In this document: positions 1 to 11,600 of the stretch, piece by piece | Layout of the letters: each line of letters begins with the position of its first letter | Position numbering within the stretch: the stretch's first letter is position 1 | Assembly (NCBI GenBank): GCA_943704525.1 | Contig: CALSCQ010002973.1 | Coordinates: forward strand, 9,181-40,483 | Length of the DNA: 31,303 nucleotides | Source: Pigoraptor vietnamica | Lineage: Eukaryota > Opisthokonta > Filasterea | Direction of reading: 5' to 3' | Made by a program: the position numbers and the translations under genes | The notes under the pieces: generated by a model | What the model was told of the DNA's origin: nothing | Databases searched by the model: none | What the model saw: the letters and a program-made list of their open reading frames with translations, nothing else

Positions 1-2876
1 CTGTCCGGACTGCAGCACGTACGCGAGCGCGACCTGATACGTGGTGCTGGGCGCGAGGCCGACAAGGGTCGTCTTTGAAATCGAGACGTCCGTTCCGTTC
101 CAAGCCGCTTCGCCGTTGACGAGGATCTGGTACTGGATGACCGAGACCCCGGGAGTGGGCGGCGCCTGCGCCCACGACAGGCGGATCGTGCGCGCAGTCG
201 TCCCGCTCAGCGTCGGCAGCGGCGGCCGCTCTGCGAAAAAAAATAGGATATATGCATTAGGACGGCCCTATAGAACCAGCAGTCGGGCACAAGGCGATAC
301 ATACGCGGTAGAGTCTTTGCGACGACGGGGAAGCTCGTCGTCGCGCCGTATTCCGTCCGCACGCGCAGCACGATCGCGTACGTCGTCCCAGGCAGCAGAT
401 TGTTGATGACGGCGCTCGTCGCACTGCTCAACACCGTCATCACTTGAGTGCCGTTGACCTCGACAAAGCTGTCGAGCAGCGGCGCATCGATCGCCGGCGC
501 GTTCACAATCGGCCACGAGATGCCAATGGACGCGTCCGTCACACTCGCCACGGACAGAGTCGGCGGCGTCGGAAGACCTGCGTAATGCCACCATGAGCAA
601 CCGCTGGCAGTGTGGGTGCAGAGTTGCTGGACGTGCTGTTCGGAACCCACCGGACAGCGTCACCACTTGAATCGGAACCGAAGCATACGTAACATCCGCC
701 GTCACGGTAATCAAGACGGTGTACGTCGTCGAAGGCTTGAGTCCGGGCAGCGTCGCCGAGACCACTTCCCCGTTGGGCGTCGCCTTGACCTTCGGGACGC
801 CGTCGAGCAGAAGAGTGTGCTCAAGATTACCGACGGTCGACGTGAACGTAACGCGCAATGACGTAACTGTCGGCGTCACTTCGGAGATGCTGATGACGAC
901 CGCCACTGAGAGTTGGACGTATGTGGGTGTTAGGAATTGCAAGGGTTAGGCCTGGCTGCGGTTAAGGAAAGACAAAACACGGCCGCACATTCGACTCAGC
1001 CACTTACGAGTTGGCGTCGGTGTAGCGAGAGGCACGTTCGTTGGCAGGGATGAAATCGAAGTCGGCACGGCAGTCGGCGTCGTTACAGAGGACATTAGGG
1101 TTACGAGCGGCTGCGTTGTGCGCGCGATGTTGGTGCCGGCCACATCACGCACAAAGCCGTCGTCGATGACGAAATAGGTCGTCTCCGGCGAAGTCAGCGC
1201 CCGCGGGTCAGCCGCGCGGAGTGCGCTGACGTAGTCCGGGTTGAGCGAGAACGCAACCGCGTTCGTCACTAGAATCGACGAGGAGGTCGTCAGCGTGAAC
1301 GTTGCCGAGGGTGCGACGAACGGGCCGCCGAGAGTCATCGGGGCTGACGTGGACACGGCGTTGCCGGAAGAGGTGAGCAGGTGGATGCGAGTGAGTATCG
1401 CCGACGCCACCACAGGCTCATCGAAAGTGGCCGCGACGGTGAGTGTCGACAGGTCGAGCACGAGCGAAGTGAGGCGTGGGCGCACGTCGTCGACGTTGGC
1501 GTTTGAGTACTGTAGGCCCGTCGCATACGCGGGCATCGCCAAAGTCGCAACACCGTCCAGATCGCGCGCGAAGTCAGGGAACACAAGGAGCCGCTGCGTG
1601 CCGTAAAAGCTGAAGATCACGTGGAGCACATTGGCAAAGTATGGCGACGGCGACAGCGAAATCGTGCGCGCGACCGTGTCGACGGCGACGTCTCCCGCGA
1701 ACAGGTACAGAGTCGACTGCGCGTTCTCTGCGAACGCGAGTCCGGACGCATTCACCGAGCGGACGTCGATCGTTCCCGAGTAGCGGAGCACAATCTTTGC
1801 GGAGCCGACGTCGACGTCCCACGACATAACGCCAAGCGGGGCGTCGGTCCTCACGGCCATGGCGTCGCTGACGAGGATCTGTCCGGACTGCAGCACGTAC
1901 GCGAGCGCGACCTGATACGTGGTGCTGGGCGCGAGGCCGACAAGGGTCGTCTTTGAAATCGAGACGTCCGTTCCGTTCCAAGCCGCTTCGCCGTTGACGA
2001 GAATTTGGTACTGTATGACCGAGTCCCCGGGAGTGGGCGGCGCCTGCGCCCACGACAGGCGGATCGTGCGCGCAGTCGTCCCGCTCAGCGTCGGCAGCGG
2101 CGGTCGCTCTGCGACACAAGGAAAGTTAGAATACGGCTTCAGAGGCGCACAAGGGCATCAGCAGCACGTACGTTGCAGAGTCTTAACAATCACGGGGTCG
2201 CTTGTCGCCGAGCCATACGCAGTCCGCACGCGCAAGACAATCGCGTACGTCGTCCCGGGCAGCAGCTCAGGGACAACCGCGTCTGTCGCATCGTTTGCGA
2301 CCGTCATCACTTGCGTGCCGTTGACTTCCACGGCGCTGTCAAGGAGAGGCGCATCGATAGCGGGCGATTGCACGGACGGCAACTGGATATGGACGGACGA
2401 TTCCGTAACGCCCGTCACGACTGGAGTGCGGGGGGCTGCCGGTATGCCTGCGCACGCACAATGCATCCGCGAACGTAAGAGCGATGAAGGGACACGACCG
2501 CATCAAACAGCACTTTAACAGCACATGCAACTGTGGGGGATAGTACACAACATCAACAGAGGTTGTCACAACAGCGCACACAACATAGGTGGTCCAATGT
2601 CAATGTGGCCGTACACACCCGACAGCGTCGTGACATTCACGGGCTGTGTCAAGAATGGATTGGAGCCGACCATGACGCCGACGAAAATCGTGTGAGTGCT
2701 CGACGGCTTGAGTCCGGACAGCGTCGCAAAGACAGGCTCGCCGCCGGGCGTGGAGACAAGCTGGGAAGCGCCGTCCAGATACAGCGTGTGCTGCAAGTTG
2801 CCAACATTCGACGTGAACGACACGCGAATGGACGTAACGGCCGGGACAATCTCGAACAGGTTGATGCGGATATCCA
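1..2876 (-). repeat. Tandem duplication of a three-exon FN3 triplet
   Basis: Exons at 2876-2619, 2447-2172 and 2108-1008 are paralogous, in order, to exons at 905-651, 577-305 and 230-1. The third pair is almost identical: positions 1-230 and 1879-2108 differ at only 5 of 230 bases. The first and second pairs share long blocks, such as the NGTQVMTV and LLPGTTYAIVLRVRT segments, but are more diverged. The flanking introns no longer align. The array probably continues beyond the left edge. Confidence 0.85.
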
Positions 2877-4573
2877 CTGCGCAGGGGCACAGAAGAGGGT
2901 ATTAGCGCCGTACAACCAGACGCACACGATCGAGGCAGCCACAACGACGACAGACGGAAGTACAATTGAGAAGACAAAAAACAAGCCCGAAATTTTCAGA
3001 CAGGCCAGTCTGTCCACATACTCTGCGTCGTGAACTCCGTTTCGCCGCCCACGGCCGATCCGCCCTCGCCGTCAACAATGATTTGAACGACGTAGGCCCT
3101 GCCGGCCTCCAGCCCCTTCAGCGTGGCGGACGTTGCGTCGGCTTTCAGTGTCTGGACAACCTCGCTGTCGAGCATAATCCGGTAGCCCGTGATGGGTCCG
3201 TTGGAGGGATCGGCAGGCTGCCAGGATAGAGTCGCGGAAGACGACGTGATGCCGGTGACGACGGCTTCCACCGCGGGCGGAATGGCTGGAGAACAGAACA
3301 GACGGTGCGGTGAAAAACGCGCCAGAGCGACAATAAATATTGCGGGGAAAAAAAAAAGGGAAAACAGTAATGAAGAGCGGAAAATGTTGCGCAAAAGGGC
3401 GAAGAGATGAAGAGGACTCAGAAACGAGAAACAGGTCCACTGACCGGCCCGTGTCCGGACAAGGAGCGGCGGACCCTGCGCCGCGCCCCATTCGGTGACG
3501 GCGCGAATCGAAATTGCGTACAGCCTGTACGGAAGCAAGTTCGGCACAAACGCGCGCGTGGCCCCAGGCGCCATGTCAATGGGCGCGATGGTGTCGTTGA
3601 GGAGGACGACATAGCTCACGTCGACGTTGAAGGGGTTCGGAATGGCTTCCCACTGCAGCGCAATCGTCGACGATGTGACGGTCGTGGCGGTCGGCGCGGC
3701 GGGCGCGATCGGGTCGCCTGCACGCGAGAATGCGTATGTGTCAACAAAATGAGGAAATAGAGGGGAACACAGAGACTAAGATTGTACAGACGCGCAGTTC
3801 GCGTGAGCCAAGAAGCTCCACCAGCAAGACAGTCAGGAAGACTTAGGTGCCCACCTGGCGACGTCTGAATTTCGACGGGCTCAGAGTCCATCGATCCGGC
3901 GTCGTTGGTCGAACGCACAACAATCGTGTAGAACGTGAACGGGAGAAGGCCGTCGACAGTGGCCGTTGTCGTGTCCCCAGGGACCTTCACCGCAATGTTC
4001 CCGTTGACGAGAATGTCAAACTCGCTCACAAACGAGTCGAAGGGAAGGATCCACGTGACCTCGATCGAATTCGCAAACGCGTTGTACCCCTGGATGGCCG
4101 CTTGCGTCGGCGCATCTGCGGGATGGACGTGGCGAAAGGGGATGTTAGAGGTGTCGGAACGGCTTATATCATAGACGCATGCAAATCGGAGGCGTTGGAG
4201 GTCGGACCAGTCTGAATAATAGACGTTTGTCCACAGGCTTCACGACAAGACAGGGTGAGGAGAGGTGCAGCTGTGAGTGCGCGAGGAATGTGCACACTTC
4301 ACGCACCCGGCAGCGTCAGGAACGACACTTGCGCGCTGGAATTCGAGCCCGCCAGCGTGAATGCCCGCAGATAAATGTTGTACTGCGTGTGCGGCGACAG
4401 GCCCGTCACGTTCACCGAATAGCCGGTTAGGGGGATGGTGTGGTCTGTGCTGACGACGACGAGGTCGTAGCGCGTGATGGGGGAGAGGGAATCGGTAATG
4501 GGAGCCCACTCGACAACCGCCATGCGCTGCCGCACGGACACAACGACAGGCGGCAGAGGAGCCGGTGGGAAGG
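1..4573 (-). repeat. Fibronectin type III array, one domain per exon (exons 14-23)
   Basis: Exons: 4573-4307, 4115-3855, 3717-3445, 3285-3022, 2876-2619, 2447-2172, 2108-1008, 905-651, 577-305 and 230 to beyond position 1. Each codes about 85-92 residues with FN3 landmarks: Pro-rich start, a Trp/Leu in strand B, the L-x-P-x-T-x-Y motif before strand F (for example GLSPHTQYNIYLRA, LLPGTTYAIVLRVRT), and a closing strand. Every intron between them is phase 1, so each exon is a symmetrical 1-1 module. Exon 2108-1008 is longer: after FN3 it has about 230 residues resembling a bacterial Ig-like/SbsA-type region, then a Ser/Thr/Pro linker. Confidence 0.85.
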
Positions 4574-7500
4574 CTGCGTGCGGCAAACGAAAATTCAAGT
4601 GGGTGAGAAGAGATAGCGAGAGCACCTCTTGACGCATACATGGCACGTGAAGCGGCATAAAAAAAGAAGGCATGCGAAAGGAGCACGTTTCCTTTGCGTG
4701 GAGACACAAACAATGCAAGCGCAACAGACGACCCACCGGTGCAGCCGTCCGATCCAAAGCCGCTGTTGAAGGTGAGGTACGGCTGCGGGCAAGTGCACGT
4801 GACAATCGAGGTCGCGTTGAGGCAGGCCGCTACTGCGTGGCATCCGCCGTTGTCGAACGCGCACAAATCGCACGGCGTCTGCGCGCCCCGATAAGAGCCG
4901 GACTGGACGCTGAACGACCCGCACGTCATGAGCGCAGAGACGCCGCTGAGGCGGCCACCCGCGAGCACTATGCGTCCGCGGAACTTGAACAACGCCGGCG
5001 CTTGGAGGGTGCCGGCCGGCTGAATCGTCAGCGTGAAGCTCGAAACCTGCGTCGTCGACGTAAACGCAACAGTTCCGTTGACGTACATCGAGCCGGTGCC
5101 GTCGGAACGGAAGCTGGTCGGTGTCGACTGCCACAGCAGGCCGCTCGAGGGAACGCAAAAGGCGCCGTTGTTGTTCATCACAATTGCCACCGAGAGGTTG
5201 CCGCCACTCACGGCGCCGCCCGCAAACGCGTCGGCACAGTCCGTCGCAAACGGCACTGCAGCGCCAGTGAGAGCCATTTCCCAGTGCGGCAGGCCACCAT
5301 TGTCGATGAGGAGCGTGCGCGACGTCGGGACGCCTCGCACTTCCGTGTAGACGGTGCCGGGGCCGCCGCCGCGCGTGGACTGATCGGAAGAGCCCTTGGC
5401 ACGCGCCGTCATGCGCCCACGGAACGCGGCGAGGCTGTCTGCGTAGACAGCCACGCGACCGCCGCCACCGCCTCCAGAGTACAGGTCGCCCGTGCCGCCG
5501 TTGGCAGATATCGTCCCGTTGCCAATTAACACGCCGCATTCGAGCCAGATGCTGCCGCCTGACGTCGCGCCGACCGCCGCAAAGAGCGGGCAAGCTGTGA
5601 CACGGTCCATTCCGTTCGCGCTGATCGTGCCGTCGACAGCGCACTGACCCGTCACGCGGAAGTGGATGGCACCGCCCGCCGCAACGCTGCACCCGGCTAC
5701 CTGGGGAACGTCTCGCGCGCTATATAGGGAGATAGGAATTTAAAGGGTCAGCAAAACGGACACAGTGCAAACCACAACACGGGATACTCACGAAACGCCG
5801 CTTCCAAAGGTGACCGGCGCCAGGAAGTTGCCGTAAGGAGCGCCCGGGAGCACCGTCACCGTCTGCGAGGAGTAAATGCCACCGTAGCCGCCGTGGCTGC
5901 TGCCTGCCATCGCGTACAAGTAGGACGGAATGACCGTCGGCGTGCCCGGACCACCCACGCGAGGCCCTTCGCCGTCGGCCGATATGTAGGAGTTGGCACC
6001 GACAACGAGAGAAGCGGTGTTGACCGTGACAGCCTGCGGGTTCGGATCGCCCGTCGAGTACCCGTTCGCGAAGATCAGGCGCCCGCCGGACACGACGCTC
6101 ACAGAGTCGAAGTTGAACGCGAACGATCCGCCGAGCGTGCCGTTGCGACCGTCAAAGGTGGCCGTTGCATTGGACACCGTGAGGGAGCCAACCGAAGAGA
6201 TCCGACCGTGGTTCTCGAACGACGTCCCACTCACGACCAACTGGCCCACATTGCCCAAGTTACCGAAGTTGACGAGGCGCGACGTAACGTTGAGCAGGCC
6301 GCCCGTTGCCACAAGGCGGCCGCGAGGCATGATGAAGATGGTCCACGCACCGGGCCAGCTCGTGCTCGGCGCCGTCAGCGAGTTGACGTTCAGCGACCCG
6401 CCGTCAATGTAGAGCGCGGTGGAGTAGATGCCCTCGGACGTGATAAGCGTGGATGGGGAGTACACGTCCGTGTCGCGCACAATCAGCGAGCCTCCGTTGC
6501 GAAGCACAATCTGGTCATAGCCCAAGACGCCGCCCGCGACGACGGCGCTCGCAGTGACGCGCGAGCCAACCACGAACGAAATGTCGGCGGGCGTGCGACC
6601 GCCACCGTCCACGATGAGCATGCTGTGAATGGCCCTCTCGTCCCGCAGGAAAATCGTGCCAGGTCCAGCATAGTTCGACCCAAACACGTTTCGCCCACCA
6701 TACGCGGTGATGGACCCCGAGAAGTCCATCGCGTTGAAGTGGACCGCAATGCGCCCGCCGCCGCCCGCCGAGTTCGCGTTGTACGATTCGCCGCCGTTCG
6801 CAGACAATCGCCCGGTGCCGGTCAGCTGGAACACGTTCAGAAGAAGCGACCCGCCCGACCCGCCGCTGCCCTGGTAGCACGAGTTAGACGTGTTGGCGGC
6901 GTCCGCTGAAATCCAGCCGTTCAGAACCATCGTTTGCGTGGAAAAGCTGAGAGCGCCGCCGCCCCGCCCCGCACAAGGTGCGTATCCGGGATACTGCAGA
7001 CCGCCCGAGCCGATAGACGTGGGCGTCTGCACGTTGCCATACGTGGGGCCTGGTGCGGTCGACGGGAACACAAGGTTGGCCGAGCCGTAACCACCGTGCG
7101 AAGCGCCGCCCACTTGGTTGTCGCGGCCGTCGCGGCTGGTGCCACTGCCGGGACCTGTGAGCCAGAAGCCTGCCAACGCGACGAGATGTGCACACGTGAG
7201 ATCCCTGCGCTTGGACAACACCGGACAGAAGGACGGTTCCACTCACCCTGTGCGTCGGCAGAGATGTGCCCGCCAGATTCGACCGTCACGGACGTCGCGC
7301 GAATTGTAACGAGCGCCCCCAAGTCCATGCGCTGTAGGGCCACTCCGTTGCCGATCGTCAGCGTCGCGTTCACGCTGACATACACAGAATCGAGATCGAA
7401 GGCAAACGTGCCGGCCGACGTGCTGTTACCCTCGAGGAACACGCGCACGTTCGGACAGAGGGTGAGCGAACGGAGCCCCAAAATGGGGCCGTACAGGTCC

Positions 7501-8588
7501 GTATCCGCGCAGAGTGTCAGGTCGCTGACGCCCGTGACGTTGCCGTAGACGGCCATGTTTCCGTTCAGCTGCAGGCTACCGAAGCCGACGAGTGTGCCGG
7601 CTAGCGTCATGGCGACCGTGTTCGGAAAATCGAACTGCCCAGCGAACACCCTCCCGCCAATAAGCAGGCGCGAATCAGGGCGCGAGCCAGTGAAATCGAC
7701 AACGCGCATGTCCAGCGTGTCGCCGGGCGCAATGCACAGGTGGCCAACGTTCGTCATGCGGATGTGAGAGGGTCGCGAAGGGTCGGACGCGTACGCGCAC
7801 GGATAGTTGAGCGGCGAGAGGGGAAGAATGGGCGCCACTTGGCGGTTGCCGTTGTCGACGTAGAGGGTGCCGCGGTCGTTGTTGAGGGACCGATCGAGCA
7901 CAAAGACGGTGCCCGGCCCTCCCGCGAACGGAGAGCGTGACAAGTAGGGGTCGCCGCCGCGCGACAAAAGTTGGCCGGTGAAGCCGCAGTCGGTGCAGTA
8001 CACGGCGAGGCGGCCACCAGCACCTGTTGGTGTGACACGTTCGTCAGAAAGCGCTCAAGATGAGCAATCAACAGGTGCGTCTGCGTGAAATGACGACACA
8101 CTGACGTGCACGAGATGACATGGGACTTACCGGCGCCGCCGTAGTAGGTCGCCGCTCCACCGTTGACACGGATCGTGCCGTTTCCTCGGAATGTCGCCGT
8201 GTCAATCCAAACCGACCCGCCACTGCACACGAGAAAGCTAAATAAGCATGCCCCAGCTGCCAGTGGTCGACAACTCACCAGCGTACAGCCTTTCAATCGT
8301 ACAGCAACTCACCTGGCACCTGCGGTTGAACAGCTCGGATCCGCGTTGCTGGCGTCCGCGGACACGGTGCCGTTGACGGTCATCGTCCCGCTCACAACAA
8401 TCTTGAGGGCGCCGCCGCCGTACGCTTGGCAAATGTCGCGCAGATCATTCGGATTGAGGCCGCCGCTCCCAAGCGTCGTCGGCTGATATGCATCGCCATA
8501 CGGATACCCCGGGAGTGCCGTGGAGCCCTGGCCAAAGTTGTCCGTGGACCCTGCAGAGTAGGGAGTAGTTCAGTTGGACTGCGCTATC

Positions 8589-8619
<31 letters not shown>

Positions 8620-11600
8620 CAAGAAAATAGCAGCAAACGTTTACGACACAGAGAGAGAGAGAAGACGTGCACAGGCAGGCCGTACCAAAGCCGCCGTGCC
8701 CGGCGCCTCCGTTCTGTTGGACGCGGCCAATGTTGCCGACCGAGGCTCCAGGGCCAAAGAAAGGCCACCCCTGCTTGTCCGCCGTGATGCGGCCGGTTGC
8801 GTCGACGACGACGGTCGACGCCTCCAGGGTCATGCCCTGCCCGGTGCTGCCGGATGTCGGGTTCGCGACGCTGATGCCGTTCGTGAGTTGGAGGGTGCCC
8901 CCCAAAACGCGCACGGTGTCCATCGCATAGTGGAAAGGCGCGACGTTGCCCGAACGGCCGTCCAGCGTCATCAGGGCGCCGCTGCAGACGGTCACCTGTT
9001 GCATTGTGGATATTGTGCCGTTCAGCTGAACGTACGACCCAGTGCCGCACGCCGTCAGGTCTTGGGTGCCGTTCACACGCCCCATCGCGAACAGTCGGCC
9101 CGTCCCGTCGACGCGAATCGCGCCCGACGTCACGAACAGCGCGCCGCTCGGCAACACGTAAAGGTCGAGGCCGGGCACCCATGCGGGGCCCGTCATCGAC
9201 ACGGTGCCGTCGACATAGATGACCCCCGTGAGATCCGGCGTCGAGACAGCGGTGAGGGCCATGTCGAGCAAGTCGTTCTTTGGAACGTAGACCACGCCGA
9301 GGCCGCGCAGGACGAGCTCGCGGAGGGCGTCCGGCCTGGTGCCCTGGACGACGGTGGACGAAACGACCGACGGGCGCGTCTGCGAAATGGGGCCCGTTTC
9401 GAGTCCGCCGTTGTCAATCACGATGCGGTCCATCGTCCCTTCGCCGCTGACGTCACGGAAGTAGACGGTGCCCGCCGCGGCGTTGGCGGCCGGCGGAATG
9501 GCGCCGTTCGACGTGTAATACGACCCTCCGTACGCAGTCACGTTACCCGTGAACGTCATCGTTTTGAAGTAGACGGCAATTCGACCGCCTGAGAAACACG
9601 GGACGGGAGTGGGTGAGCGAGCAACCGGAACAGTCATGCGCTTGCCGAGGCAATACGCGGATGCGAGAACTAATGGCTTCATCCACTGTGCAAAAATCAA
9701 GGCCCTCTCCTCCGTACCTCCGCCGCTTCCACCGTAGTACGTCCCCTGAGCACCGGCCGCAGTAATACGCCCGCCGCCAGCGAATCGGTCGAATTCGAGC
9801 CACAAAGAACCGCCGCTGAGAAAAGCCAGAAGCGAAAAAGGAAAAAAAAAAGAGAGGCGGCAATTTAGACAACTGGGCAATGCATCCCGAGGCAGTGACT
9901 CGGCTCTCACCTCGCGGCACCCATGATGCAGTTGGAATCGACCGTGATCGCATCCGCTGAAAGCCGCCCGTCGATCGTGGCGTCCGAAGCAATAATGTGA
10001 AGGGCGCCGCCGCCGCCGAACTGGCACCTCGCCGACAGAATGACATCAGGCGTGACGCCGCCGCTGCCCTGCGTCATTGGGCGGTACGCGTCGCCGTAGG
10101 GCGCCTGGAACGTCGCCGTCGGGACGCCGGCCCACGCCCACGCAGCGCCGAGGCCACCGTGCGCCAAACCGGGCTGCCCGCTTGTGGAGTACTGCGTCTT
10201 GTAACCCCCCGGACCTCCCTTGAGGTAACCCTGGCCGTGGGTGCCCATCAGCGCACCGGCCTCGACCACAAGAGATTGCGCGGTGAAGTTGACGGCGGTC
10301 AGTGGCTGTGTGGACGCGGGATCGCCGTTCGAAATGACGACCTCGGCGCCACGGCGGACCGTGAAGCTGTTGTAGAAAAATTGGAAGGCGTCTCCCTTGC
10401 TGCCGTTGCGGCCGTCGAAGGTCGCGAGGACTCCGCCGCATATGTCGACGTTGTCGCACTGCGGCATCGTTCCGTGGTTCTCGAACGTCCCGCACACGGA
10501 GACGGAGCCGGCGCACTGGATCACGCCGTAGTTGACTGTCGGGGCATTCATGCGGAGCGGGGTGCGACCGGCCACACGGATGGCGCCGCTGGGAAAGACA
10601 AACGCCGACATGTTCGCGTTCCATGTCGTGTCTGTGACCTGCACTTCTCCTTGCACAAAGAGCGTCGTGCTGGCGTCGAACGTCGCACTCTCCAATTGTT
10701 GAAGCACTAGCGTCTGCTGCGCGGGGACGAGCGGCTGTCCACCGTTGCGCACGATCAGCGTGTGGAAGCGTTGGCCCACGAGCGGCAGCGGCGTGCACGC
10801 CTTCGCACGCGGGTCGAGCGTCGGGAACGGCGCAGCGACGAGCCCGCCATTGTCGATCGTCAGCGTCCCAATGTCCTCAGACGACGACTGGAGATAGACT
10901 GTTCCGGCACCCGCGGCGTTGCTCCGCGAGCCGTATGCACCCATGCCACCGTACGCGGTTATCATCCCCGTGAATTCGGACATCCTGATGTAGTAGACGG
11001 CAATTCGCCCGCCGCCACCACCACCGCCGTAGTAAGTGGCACCGCCGCCGTTCACGGAGATGGATCCGTTCCCCACGAGCTCGTTGACGTTGATCCAGAG
11101 CGAGCCGCCGCTACAAACGAAAAATGTGATTGCATTAGCCAAACACGCACAGTGAAACCCGGCCAGCCGTGTGGGAAATGGGCAGCACACGCAAATCGAA
11201 CTGCACGGGATGGTGAAACTTGCCTTCCGCCCTGCATCACGCAGTTCCCGCTGTTGTACGGATTCCCGCCATCCGCAGACAGGAACCCGCGCAAATCGAA
11301 TGTCGTCCGCACGGTGAGCTTGAGCGCGCCGCCACCCGCGCCACTGCACGCGTCCGCCCTGTCGTTCAGAGAGCCCGTCCCGAGTGACGTCGGCTGGAAC
11401 GGGTCGCCGTACGTCGCGCCGGGCGGGCTGGGGTCCTTGTTGTAGTACCAATCCTGCGAGCCGTAACCGCCGTGCGAAGGGCCTTGCTGGTACGAATTCC
11501 GCGACGGCGTAGGCGAACCGGGGCCGCCCGAGAAGTAACCCTGCTTGTCGAGCGACAGCCGCGCATTGCCGCCGATGGTCAGCGCGCCGACATCGAGCGT

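Noticed and set aside
8426-9592. 388-codon + strand open frame
   Set aside because: It is antisense to adhesin exons 8-9, Arg/His-rich with no domain, and begins across the A29 tract. Long antisense frames are expected in GC-rich coding DNA.
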